A stretch of DNA of 35,962 nucleotides from Oscillospiraceae bacterium. GTDB taxonomy: Bacteria > Bacillota > Clostridia > Oscillospirales > Ruminococcaceae. A model generated the notes under the pieces. The model was not told the DNA's origin. It ran no database searches and saw only the letters and a program-made list of their open reading frames with translations. The stretch is taken from assembly GCA_017438745.1 (NCBI GenBank), contig JAFRUS010000097.1, positions 1 through 35,962 of the forward strand. The letters are read 5' to 3'. Below, one piece after another: positions 22,847 to 30,279 of the stretch. Both the position numbers and the translations under genes were made by a program. Within the stretch, counting starts at the first letter, position 1, and each line of letters opens with the position of its first letter.

Positions 22847-24578
22847 AGATATGATAGAGAATGTACACCGCCGCATAGCTCAATATGAGGAGGAGAAAAA
22901 AATGAAACATTCAAAATTTAAAAATCTTATTTCTGCAAAACATAATGAAGATGAACATACAGAAGTAGTAAACCTCACAGAGGATGTAAGTCACTCAAAT
23001 TGGATACACACGGTAAGTTCTGTTGCGGCATGTGCTGTACTTGTAACAGGTATAGGTGCAGCGGGATTTCTGCTGCATAAAAACAATACATACCGTTACA
23101 CTTCGCCGGAAGATGAGGTGATATTTACTGATGCTGTCACGGCTACTGAAGCAGCCGGAGAAACTGACTTAGTTTTTCAGTTCGCTGATTTTGAGCAGAT
23201 CTATTTCGTTCTTACCGATAACAGTAACGAATCAAAAACATATTCAAGTTATACTTATGATAAACTTGCAGGGTATCTGAACTCTTTTGACTGGGGTGAA
23301 GAAAAAGAGATCAGTGAAAATGAACTTCCGAATACGAATAATAAAAAGGAAGGTTACGAAATAAACTGGAGTGAAGGCATTTTTTACTACAATATTGTTA
23401 TCCTTGATAACGGAAAAGCATACTATTCAGCAGAAAAGTGCGAACCGGGAAACGAAAACTATTATTATCCTGTACTCAATTGTTCAGTTTTTGATATTGA
23501 TTATGATACCTTTGACAAAAGCGTAAAGGATATATTAAGTCAGGATGTGCCGGACCCGGATAATAAACTCACTAAAAGAGATTTAAAACAGTTTGCACGG
23601 GGCGAATATGTGTCCGGTGCGCTGCAGGAATGTAAAACGGACGATATAATCGACCTGATTTATGAATCGGATAAAGAAGCTCAGGTGCAGCAGGATTTTA
23701 TCAAAGATTTCACATCAATGCTGCACAAAGTTCCCGGATATAAATATGACAGCATTAAGGTATACGACTTTTTTGATCGTGATTATAGCAATAATATGGC
23801 ATACTATCTCGATCGTTATTATAGGTCAGGCAGAAATACGACTATCTGGGAATCATATTTTATAGAAACTAACGGAAATGTCAGGTTCAGTTCGTGGGAA
23901 TGCCTCGATGATGGATTTGTACTTACAGGAACAAAAGATTTTTGTATTGATATAAATGAATTCGAGACAAAGCTGAAAGAGGTTTTAAGTAACCAGACGT
24001 TTGATGTCACAACAACCCAAATATCAACGGTAACAACTACAGTTAAAACTACTGAGTCTCAGACAGCCCCTGTGACAGAAAGTCAGACTGAAAAGATAAC
24101 TGAAACTACAGAAAAAGAAAACGAAAACACCACCGTAACAGATTCGACTGAGGAAGATCTGTTCAGAGAGTTTTATTATTCGGATGAAGACTGGAACGGT
24201 CATCTCGTTCCTTACCTCGTAAAGGATGAAAATGGAAATGAGATAGAATATAGAGACATAGTAGAATATATGTTTCATCGTGCAGCTTCATTTCAGTTTG
24301 ACAAGGTGCTTGGTCCTGTTGCTGATGAAGCGGATGCTATCGCAAAAGGAAGAGAGATACTTCTTAAAACACATGGACAGGCATACGTCGATGATCATGA
24401 AAGAGTATACCGGGATGATGGCACAAAGATACGCGAAGACGGACAATTTTATATAGTAAAATATTATGAGGATTATGATATCTGGTTTTTCCGCGTTAAG
24501 CCGTATAGTCCCGGAACTTATCCGAACATTTATATTCGTGGCTGCGACGGAAAATTTTTAGCTGTTGGTTCTGGCTAA
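22833..24578 (+). CDS. Membrane anti-sigma factor with NTF2-like C-terminus
   Basis: The 581-residue protein has a cytoplasmic N-terminus (about 1-55) that should bind the sigma factor. One membrane helix (about 57-81) is followed by a large outside region, a Thr/Glu-rich linker (about 400-450), and a final domain (about 455-581; EADAIAKGREILLKTHG, IWFFRV, YIRGCDGKFLAVG) resembling NTF2-like folds seen in some immunity proteins. ATG 22833 is preceded by GGAGGG and overlaps the sigma stop. No protease or zinc-binding anti-sigma motif was seen. The outer ligand is unknown; the domain call for the C-terminus is tentative. Confidence 0.7.
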   Translation: MLRHEDMIENVHRRIAQYEEEKKMKHSKFKNLISAKHNEDEHTEVVNLTEDVSHSNWIHTVSSVAACAVLVTGIGAAGFLLHKNNTYRYTSPEDEVIFTDAVTATEAAGETDLVFQFADFEQIYFVLTDNSNESKTYSSYTYDKLAGYLNSFDWGEEKEISENELPNTNNKKEGYEINWSEGIFYYNIVILDNGKAYYSAEKCEPGNENYYYPVLNCSVFDIDYDTFDKSVKDILSQDVPDPDNKLTKRDLKQFARGEYVSGALQECKTDDIIDLIYESDKEAQVQQDFIKDFTSMLHKVPGYKYDSIKVYDFFDRDYSNNMAYYLDRYYRSGRNTTIWESYFIETNGNVRFSSWECLDDGFVLTGTKDFCIDINEFETKLKEVLSNQTFDVTTTQISTVTTTVKTTESQTAPVTESQTEKITETTEKENENTTVTDSTEEDLFREFYYSDEDWNGHLVPYLVKDENGNEIEYRDIVEYMFHRAASFQFDKVLGPVADEADAIAKGREILLKTHGQAYVDDHERVYRDDGTKIREDGQFYIVKYYEDYDIWFFRVKPYSPGTYPNIYIRGCDGKFLAVGSG

Positions 24579-24589
24579 CTGAAAAATTA

Positions 24590-24629
24590 CAAGGCAAATG
24601 ATGCAATGTCGTTTGCCTTGTTTGATTTT
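24590..24629 (+). terminator. Terminator of sigma/anti-sigma operon 1
   Basis: CAAGGCAAA (24590-24598) pairs with TTTGCCTTG (24612-24620), followed by TTTGATTTT. It closely resembles the terminator after the second sigma operon (28773-28812). Confidence 0.8.
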
Positions 24630-24737
24630 ATATGTAAATACTCAGAAAAATCATATTTGAAAAATCCGTTCGGATATGTTGTAATTGTAAAATACATCGA
24701 ACAAAATAAATTATAGTGAACGAAAAAAAAGATTTTG
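24630..24737. other. AT-rich intergenic stretch
   Basis: This part of the 384-base gap between the anti-sigma and the second DUF4143 gene has no supported gene, promoter or hairpin. The remainder of the gap is repeat copy 6 and the 33-bp repeats. Confidence 0.5.
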
Positions 24738-24775
24738 ATGCTATTAAAAAAACGAGCCGGACGGCTCGTTTTTTT
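24738..24775 (+). repeat. Composite repeat, copy 6 (terminator core only)
   Basis: Only GATGCTATT and the terminator stem remain, but that stem is 14 pairs (24746-24759 with 24762-24775) with seven A/T pairs at the base, the most regular of the family. First and third hairpins are absent. It insulates the following 33-bp-repeat promoter. Confidence 0.75.
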
Positions 24776-24874
24776 GCTTGAAATTGCCCCGAAAAAATGT
24801 AGTGAAGCACTTGGAATTGCCCCGAAAAAATGTAGTGAAATGCTTGAGATTGCCCCGAAAAAATGTTATAATCA
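24776..24874 (+). repeat. Three 33-bp-period direct repeats at ATPase promoter 2
   Basis: TTGCCCCGAAAAAATGT recurs at 24784, 24817 and 24850, exactly 33 bases apart. The first two units continue AGTGAA; the third changes to the -10 TATAAT. The period and arrangement match the repeats before DUF4143 ATPase 1, although the sequence differs beyond a shared AAATTG-like start. Likely operator iterons. Confidence 0.85.
24844..24872 (+). promoter_or_regulatory. Promoter of DUF4143 ATPase 2
   Basis: TTGAGA (24844-24849) and TATAAT (24867-24872) with a 17-base spacer, inside the third repeat unit. The predicted start of transcription is near 24879. Confidence 0.75.
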
Positions 24875-24962
24875 AAATGAACATAAATATTTTTCGTTTA
24901 CTGTCAGCTGATCATTACGCTGAGAATACAATTGAGGTTATGCAGGACAATATTCGCTGGAG

Positions 24963-26285
24963 GTGGTAACGCTGGAAAGATTTGTGTTAAATGAGCTTGT
25001 AAAGTGGAAAGAGAAAAAGAACCGAAAACCTCTCGTTTTAATGGGAGCAAGACAGGTCGGAAAAACATGGTTGATGAAGGAGTTCGGAAAGACTCACTAT
25101 AAACGTACTGCCTACATTTCATTTTATAACAATGACAGAATGAAACGCATTTTCGATTCTGACTATGATGTAAAAAGAATAATCTCAGCCATCAGTATCG
25201 AAGCGGGTTTCGCTGTAAACAAAGATGACACTCTGATAATATTTGATGAAATACAGAATGCTCCAAAGGCGTTTGAATCACTGAAATACTTCTGTGAAGA
25301 TGCTCCGGAATACCATATTATCGCCGCCGGATCACTCTTAGGAGTTGCACTTCACGAGGGAGTTTCCTATCCTGTCGGAAAAGTTGACATCATTCGTCTG
25401 TATCCGCTTTCATTTCGAGAATATCTATGCGCTGTCGGAGAAAAAGCACTTTCTGATCTGCTTGAAAGCAATGATTACACCATGGCAGAAACTTTTCATG
25501 ACAAGTACATTTATCATCTGAAAAACTACTATTATGTAGGAGGAATGCCGGAAGTTGTTGAAGTGTTCAGAGAAAACTGCGATTATGTAGCTGCCAGAGA
25601 AGTTCAGAACAGCATACTGGCTCAGTACAGAGGCGATTTTGGAAAACACGCTGGTGCCGTTCAGATCCCAAGAATCAATATGGTCTGGGAATCGATACCT
25701 GTTCAGCTTGCTAAGGAAAACAAAAAATTCTTTTTCAGTAAAATAAAAAAAGGAGCCAGAAGTTCCGATTTTGAAACAGCAATACAATGGCTTGCAGATG
25801 CCGGACTGATTTGCAAGGTGTACAGAGTCAATGAACCGCATGTTCCTCTATCTGCATACAAAGAATTTTCGGTTTACAAGATATTCGTACTTGATGTCGG
25901 TTTGCTTGGAGCTATGAGCGAGCTTGATGCCCGTTCTATACTTGAAGAAAATGATATTTTCGTCGAATTCAAGGGAGCGCTCACAGAGCAGTATGTTCAT
26001 CAGCAGATAATCAGCGAAACATCGTTCACGCCATACTATTACGGAACAGAAAAAGCTACTTTTGAGCAGGATTTTCTTCTTCAGATTGGGATGGATGCTG
26101 TTCCGGTCGAAGTAAAAGCCGATAAAAATGTACATTCGAAAAGCCTGAAAGCCTATTACGATAAATTTGAGCCGAAAAAAGCAATAAGATTATCGCTTTT
26201 AGGATTTAAAGATCAGGACTGGCTTGTAAATATACCTCTGTATGCAGTCAGTACGATCAAAGATATCAGTATAAGGGAGCGATAG
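24963..26285 (+). CDS. AAA ATPase with DUF4143 domain (2)
   Basis: A protein of up to 440 residues has Walker A GARQVGKTW (about 28-36), Walker B LIIFDEIQNAPKA (about 90) and a C-terminal DUF4143 region ending in a PD-(D/E)XK-like core (ATFEQDFLL, AVPVEVKAD, about 365-390). No ATG is available at the front: GTG 24963 overlaps the strong GGAGG site, CTG 24972 is ideally spaced, and GTG 24984 is also possible, so the start is uncertain. It is a different subtype from ATPase 1 but has the same promoter architecture. Composite repeat copy 7 follows 25 bases after the stop. Confidence 0.85.
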   Translation: MVTLERFVLNELVKWKEKKNRKPLVLMGARQVGKTWLMKEFGKTHYKRTAYISFYNNDRMKRIFDSDYDVKRIISAISIEAGFAVNKDDTLIIFDEIQNAPKAFESLKYFCEDAPEYHIIAAGSLLGVALHEGVSYPVGKVDIIRLYPLSFREYLCAVGEKALSDLLESNDYTMAETFHDKYIYHLKNYYYVGGMPEVVEVFRENCDYVAAREVQNSILAQYRGDFGKHAGAVQIPRINMVWESIPVQLAKENKKFFFSKIKKGARSSDFETAIQWLADAGLICKVYRVNEPHVPLSAYKEFSVYKIFVLDVGLLGAMSELDARSILEENDIFVEFKGALTEQYVHQQIISETSFTPYYYGTEKATFEQDFLLQIGMDAVPVEVKADKNVHSKSLKAYYDKFEPKKAIRLSLLGFKDQDWLVNIPLYAVSTIKDISIRER

Positions 26286-26309
26286 ATAATATATCGGTCA
26301 TTGGAAAAA

Positions 26310-26398
26310 TGGTAGTCTCCACCCCTTCAGGCTGAAGACTGCTATTGAAAAAACGAGCCGTCCGGCTCGTTTTATAACTGCACCGAAGGTGCAACCTT
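26310..26398 (+). repeat. Composite repeat, copy 7
   Basis: First hairpin: AGTCTCCA/TGAAGACT (26314-26340) with one mismatch from a T to C change. Terminator stem: AAAACGAGCCG/CGGCTCGTTTT (26350-26373). Third hairpin: TGCACC/GGTGCA (26379-26393). It lies after DUF4143 ATPase 2. Confidence 0.85.
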
Positions 26399-26442
26399 TT
26401 CAGCACTGAACCTCCAAAAAATTCAGTGCTGAAATTTTTTTA
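26399..26442 (+). terminator. Second terminator ahead of sigma factor 2
   Basis: TTCAGCACTGAA (26399-26410) and TTCAGTGCTGAA (26422-26433) form a 12-base stem with a T-rich tail. It directly follows repeat copy 7, so readthrough into the sigma operon is doubly blocked. Confidence 0.85.
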
Positions 26443-26505
26443 TTCCCACTGTAAGATTACGTGTAAAAATTCCGTCAGTATAGGTGAGAGAGGAGGAAGC
26501 AGACG

Positions 26506-27063
26506 ATGGACGATAAAATAATAATTCAGCATTACTGGGAAAGAAACGAGATCGCACTTACCGAGACTGCCGAAAAATACGGTTCATTCTGCAGATCAAT
26601 AGCAGAAAACATACTGCATAACAGGGAAGATGCAAAGGAATGTGTGAACGATACTTATCTGAAAACGTGGAATTCTCTGCCGCCTAACAGACCGCGGATA
26701 TTTCCGGCGTTTCTCGGAAGGATAGTCCGCAACCTTGCATTTGACCGCTACGATCAGATGACGGCATCCAAACGCGGAGGCGGACAGATTGACGTAGTAC
26801 TTGATGAACTGGAAGAGTGCATTCCGGATGCTTCGGCAGGACCAGGCCGCGATGAAAGCGAGCTTTCGGAAGCCATAAACGATTTTGTTGGTTCTCTGCC
26901 GGAAAGAAACCGCATGGTGTTCGTAATGAGATACTGGTACACTGACAGCATAGGAGATATTGCATCGGAACTTCATATGACGGAAAGCAATGTTTCAGCC
27001 CTGTTAAGCAGGCTGAGAAACAGGTTACGCACGCATCTTACAGAAAGGGGCTTTAAACCATGA
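26506..27063 (+). CDS. ECF-type RNA polymerase sigma factor (2)
   Basis: The 185-residue factor has region 2 (about 25-90: NILHNREDAKECVNDTYLKTWNSLPP, FLGRIVRNLAFDRYD) and region 4 (about 128-180: LPERNRMVFVMRYWYTDSIG, SNVSALLSRLRNRLRTHL). AGGAGG precedes ATG 26506. It overlaps the next gene by four bases. A TGTAAG...CGTC pair (26450-26455 and 26473-26476, spacer 17) resembles an ECF promoter and may be autoregulated. With the PBP-like anti-sigma downstream, a cell-wall signal is the leading idea. Confidence 0.92.
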   Translation: MDDKIIIQHYWERNEIALTETAEKYGSFCRSIAENILHNREDAKECVNDTYLKTWNSLPPNRPRIFPAFLGRIVRNLAFDRYDQMTASKRGGGQIDVVLDELEECIPDASAGPGRDESELSEAINDFVGSLPERNRMVFVMRYWYTDSIGDIASELHMTESNVSALLSRLRNRLRTHLTERGFKP

Positions 27064-28646
27064 ATAAAAATGATCTTTACAGAGCGATCGGAAATATTGA
27101 TGATGAATACACGGTAGTAAAGAGGCGGAATAACGGTACTGTAAATCATGAAAACATTGAGGTCGTAAATGAAGCCGAAGGCGGAAATGCGATGGTTGTG
27201 AGTGTAAGGAGAAGAAAGATACTGCCGCACCTTCTGGCAGCCGTGCTTATCCTTGCAGTCGGTGTTTCCGTGGCTGTCGCTGTAGGTACCGGACTTCAGA
27301 AAGATAACGATATAAATGATGAGACCATACAGAACGAAGAGACCGCGGATGAAAATGAGGAAATGATCGAAAAAAATCAGGATGAAGATATTCAGAACGA
27401 GGATACTCCTGATGAGAATAACATGAATGATCAGGCTTCATGTATTTATGAGATGAATCCGGATACCGGGGAATATGAGATCGTTTTTGTTTGTCCTTAC
27501 GGAAACCGGACGACCGATGAAGTAATACCGTGGTCTGTGGAAACTGCTTTAAATGAAATAAGCGATTATCTAATGGAAACGAATAATCTCGATACCAGAG
27601 ACGAAGGAACTGCGATGTTTGCCGACGGCGGATACAGATTATACCTTACAACTGACCGCAAAATTCAGGCTCATCTTGATGACGGATACAAGGACTGGTA
27701 CTACTTCCCTGAATCACTTAGCGATGAAGGACAGATGATCCAGTCGGCTTTTGTTGTAATGGATTATGAAGGTCATATTCTTGGTGTTGAAGGAAAAATC
27801 GGTGAAAAAACTGCTGAAGATAACCGTGGTTTTAACTTTGCTTATGAAGGCGGACGTCAGATCGGTTCAGCCATCACACCGGTTACGGTTTATGGTTATG
27901 CTGTCGAGAACGGACTTCTTACACCTGAAACTGAATTTTATGACGAACCGCTTCCTTTGGGTACCATTCCGGACGTTGATTACTGGCCGAGAAATTTTGA
28001 CGGTGCTCCTTCAGGTGGTTATTATCCTGCAAAATACTTCTTTAAACAGTCGATAAATACTCTTCCGGCTCAGATTCTCTACAATAACGGCAATTCTCTT
28101 GTAGAGGAAATATACGATTTTGCGACGAAGAAACTTCATCTTGATCTTGAACCTGAAGATGCAGATTATGCACCGCTTGCTATGGGGTGGACAAATCTCG
28201 GTCCGGGGGTTATAAACCTTGCAAATGCATACATGCCTTACGGAAACGGCGGACGTTACTACAAGGCAAGCATTATCAGCCGACTTGAAGATGCAGAGAC
28301 AGGTGAGATACTCATCGACAATGAAAACCGTGATTACGAGCAGGCTGTCAGTGAAGAAACGGCATACATTATGAATGATATGCTTTCTGAAGTTATCAGA
28401 AACGGAACTGGTACGGCAGCTTCACTTGAAAACGCTCCGGTTGCCGGCAAGACTGGTGCTGTAGAAGACTGGAGAGATCTCACTTTTGTAGGTCTTACAC
28501 CGGACTATGTTTCAGCTATGTGGATAGGTTATGACCTGGGAGGCAACAGCTGGGCGATTGAAAGTGCAAACTCGTCTGCTATCTGGAAAAACGTGTTCGG
28601 CGATTATGCGGATGAAAACTGGTCCGGTGCATCTTTCCCGAAATAA
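27060..28646 (+). CDS. Anti-sigma factor fused to inactive PBP-like transpeptidase domain
   Basis: The 528-residue protein has a cytoplasmic N-terminus beginning MNKNDLYRAIGNIDDEY, one membrane helix (about 54-77), and an acidic linker (about 82-125). A class A penicillin-binding-protein transpeptidase domain follows (about 185-515) without a glycosyltransferase domain. Visible motifs are GGYRLYLTTD, QSAFVVMDYEGHILG, S270-A-I-T273 at the SxxK site, S331-I-N333 (SxN) and K464-T-G466 (KTG). The SxxK lysine is Thr, so normal acylation is unlikely. The protein is translationally coupled to the sigma factor. I infer a cell-wall or beta-lactam-like ligand sensor that controls the sigma factor. Confidence 0.85.
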   Translation: MNKNDLYRAIGNIDDEYTVVKRRNNGTVNHENIEVVNEAEGGNAMVVSVRRRKILPHLLAAVLILAVGVSVAVAVGTGLQKDNDINDETIQNEETADENEEMIEKNQDEDIQNEDTPDENNMNDQASCIYEMNPDTGEYEIVFVCPYGNRTTDEVIPWSVETALNEISDYLMETNNLDTRDEGTAMFADGGYRLYLTTDRKIQAHLDDGYKDWYYFPESLSDEGQMIQSAFVVMDYEGHILGVEGKIGEKTAEDNRGFNFAYEGGRQIGSAITPVTVYGYAVENGLLTPETEFYDEPLPLGTIPDVDYWPRNFDGAPSGGYYPAKYFFKQSINTLPAQILYNNGNSLVEEIYDFATKKLHLDLEPEDADYAPLAMGWTNLGPGVINLANAYMPYGNGGRYYKASIISRLEDAETGEILIDNENRDYEQAVSEETAYIMNDMLSEVIRNGTGTAASLENAPVAGKTGAVEDWRDLTFVGLTPDYVSAMWIGYDLGGNSWAIESANSSAIWKNVFGDYADENWSGASFPK

Positions 28647-28772
28647 AACGATGCTTCAGATGACTGAGCTGAGTGACGTTCTGAAGATAATATATATCAT
28701 ACCAAAAGAAAGGGAAACAGATACAGATACAGAACCGGGATTAAGGTACTTCTGAATTAGAATCTATACTCA

Positions 28773-28812
28773 CAGGGCAAACGATGTTATTTCGCTTGCC
28801 CTGTTTCAGTTT
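28773..28812 (+). terminator. Terminator of sigma/anti-sigma operon 2
   Basis: CAGGGCAA (28773-28780) pairs with TTGCCCTG (28796-28803), with a further CGA/TCG inside, and TTTCAGTTT follows. It is similar to the terminator at 24590. Confidence 0.8.
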
Positions 28813-28819
28813 ATATAAA

Positions 28820-28913
28820 GGTAGTCTTCACCCCTGCGGACCGAAGACTGCTATAGAAAAACCGGACTGCAGCCGCAGTCCGGTTTATTAACTGCGCCGT
28901 AAGGCGCATCCTT
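28820..28913 (+). repeat. Composite repeat, copy 8
   Basis: First hairpin: 28823-28849. Terminator stem of the second type: AAACCGGACTGC/GCAGTCCGGTTT (28859-28886). Third hairpin: TGCGCC/GGCGCA (28893-28908) with a GTAA loop. It lies between convergent genes, after the operon's own terminator. Confidence 0.85.
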
Positions 28914-28938
28914 TATTGAACAACGTAATTATTTGTAA

Positions 28939-29760
28939 TTATGATCTCTGAGTATATCGTATATTGATTACATCACTTTTCAGAAAAAGAGGATTTTTGC
29001 CTGAAAATTTTATCGGTTTCAGTCGGCCTTTTCTGACCAGTTCATTTATGTACTGTCTTGAACAGTCGAGTATGTCGCCGGCTTCAGCAGAACTTACTAG
29101 ACTGTTCTGAATAGCGGATGTCAGCTCAGAATAATTTATCGGGAGATCAGTTCCTTCTCTGTAAAGGGCCGGATAAAGAATACACAGATCGTCACCCCAG
29201 CCAAAGCCATATCCGTCTGTCAGAGGTCTCGCGTTGTCCATTTCGGAAGGATATAACCGAAACATACTTTCAAGACGCTTGTTACTTTTTGAAATATCGG
29301 ATATATTGCATTTTTTTATGCTCCCATCGAAAAAATGCACAAGGTACTGACCGTTACCTATCGGGACCGCGCCTTTGATACGTTTATTCATGCGTTCCTG
29401 TATATCAGCAGGAAGTTCATCGAATATTATTTCATCAATATAGTGATCGTCCTGGGCGCACCGACCGTTTCCAAGCAGCAAAAGCTCGTATTCATCGTAT
29501 TCTTTTAAACCGTTGTCACGAAGGATTTGTCCTAAATTTTGTCTGTCCGTCGGGACAATACGCTGTTTTACCCACTCTTTGCTGTGGAAAGGATCTACCG
29601 TGGTGATATTTCTTTTAAGAAAAGAAGAGATGAGAAGAGGTGTTTTCCATTCATCAGCATCTTTTGTTATCTCAATAACAAACTGTTTTTCTGCTCTGGA
29701 ATATATAAGATATGAAGCAACTTCGGAGTAGTTATCATTTCTTATTGCGTATATTTTCAT
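28939..29760 (-). CDS. Probable HTH antitoxin/partner of HipA-like protein
   Basis: The 273-residue protein has a central segment RIVPTDRQNLGQILRDNGLK and GRCAQDDHYIDEI typical of Clostridia proteins encoded beside a HipA-like gene. A DUF2442-like strand pair (GQYLVHFFDGSIKKCN, about 150) and a C-terminal excisionase-like HTH (about 225-270: SSAEAGDILDCSRQYINELV) follow. It probably binds DNA and represses the pair. It overlaps the upstream gene by 26 bases. Family recognition is from memory of similar gene pairs; its role as antitoxin is inference. Confidence 0.55.
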   Translation of the reverse strand: MKIYAIRNDNYSEVASYLIYSRAEKQFVIEITKDADEWKTPLLISSFLKRNITTVDPFHSKEWVKQRIVPTDRQNLGQILRDNGLKEYDEYELLLLGNGRCAQDDHYIDEIIFDELPADIQERMNKRIKGAVPIGNGQYLVHFFDGSIKKCNISDISKSNKRLESMFRLYPSEMDNARPLTDGYGFGWGDDLCILYPALYREGTDLPINYSELTSAIQNSLVSSAEAGDILDCSRQYINELVRKGRLKPIKFSGKNPLFLKSDVINIRYTQRS

Positions 29761-30103
29761 AATAGCACCACCTGTTCCATATCATTTCCCAGATTTTCTC
29801 TGATAATTGATCAGGGATAATTTTATCAAGTCCGTCCATGATTTTATCTTTGTCAGATTCTCTGAGCGGTTTAAGCGAAGGATGTTCGTTTTCCGGGATG
29901 AGCTTAAGATTTTCAAGTGCTGAATGAGAACCAACAAAACACTGAACTGGTCTGTCAGCCATTACATCATATTCAGAGTACATTTTTTTACCGCCGATTT
30001 CCGAATATGCTTTCAGAAAAGAACCTGCAGTTCCGGATGAATTACGGATCTGTGACCAGTTCAGATAAGTCATATCCTGAAGTTCGTGAATGATCCTGCT
30101 CAT
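29735..30103 (-). CDS. Short HipA-like toxin remnant
   Basis: The 122-residue protein starts MSRIIHELQDMTYLNWSQIR, which matches the N-terminal region of HipA-like proteins of Clostridia (SSGTAGSFLKAY, GGKK). It then passes abruptly into a C-terminal segment ending IWEMIWNRWCYYENI. Full proteins of this type are several times longer and contain a kinase core, absent here, so an in-frame internal deletion is suspected. ATG 30103 is used because AAAGGCGGTG precedes it and the promoter lies at 30127-30156; the more upstream TTG would not be transcribed. It is cotranscribed with the HTH partner. Confidence 0.5.
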   Translation of the reverse strand: MSRIIHELQDMTYLNWSQIRNSSGTAGSFLKAYSEIGGKKMYSEYDVMADRPVQCFVGSHSALENLKLIPENEHPSLKPLRESDKDKIMDGLDKIIPDQLSEKIWEMIWNRWCYYENIRNKK

Positions 30104-30126
30104 ATTTACACCGCCTTTCTGAAACA

Positions 30127-30156
30127 ATTATATCAAATTTACTTTACACGTGTCAA
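30127..30156 (-). promoter_or_regulatory. Promoter of the HipA-like pair
   Basis: TTGACA (30151-30156) and TATAAT (30127-30132) on the minus strand with an 18-base spacer. A second TTGAC lies just upstream. Confidence 0.75.
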
Positions 30157-30180
30157 GTCAAGTTTTGTCAGGATAAAATG

Positions 30181-30274
30181 TAGTCTTCACCCCCTGCGGG
30201 CCGAAGACTGCTATAGAAAAACCGGACTGCGGTCACCGCAGTCCGGTTTATTAACTGCGCCGAAAGGCGCATCC
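30181..30274 (+). repeat. Composite repeat, copy 9
   Basis: First hairpin: AGTCTTC 30182-30188 with GAAGACT 30203-30209, with one extra C in the loop. Terminator: 14-base arms 30219-30232 and 30236-30249 (AAACCGGACTGCGG). Third hairpin: TGCGCC/GGCGCA 30256-30271. It begins six bases beyond the stop of the minus-strand dockerin gene and would terminate it through its minus-strand U-run. Confidence 0.85.
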
Positions 30275-30279
30275 TTTTT

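Noticed and set aside
24776..24874. CRISPR array
   Set aside because: The 33-bp repeats are near-tandem with no unique spacers, contain the -10/-35 of a promoter, and no cas gene is present.
24778..24969. 63-codon ORF with repeated LPRKNVV units
   Set aside because: It is the translation of the 33-bp DNA repeats (33 is a multiple of three), starts at a TTG upstream of the promoter and has no ribosome site.
28531..28755. 74-codon ORF overlapping the end of the PBP-like gene
   Set aside because: Out-of-frame continuation without start signals; the region downstream holds a terminator.
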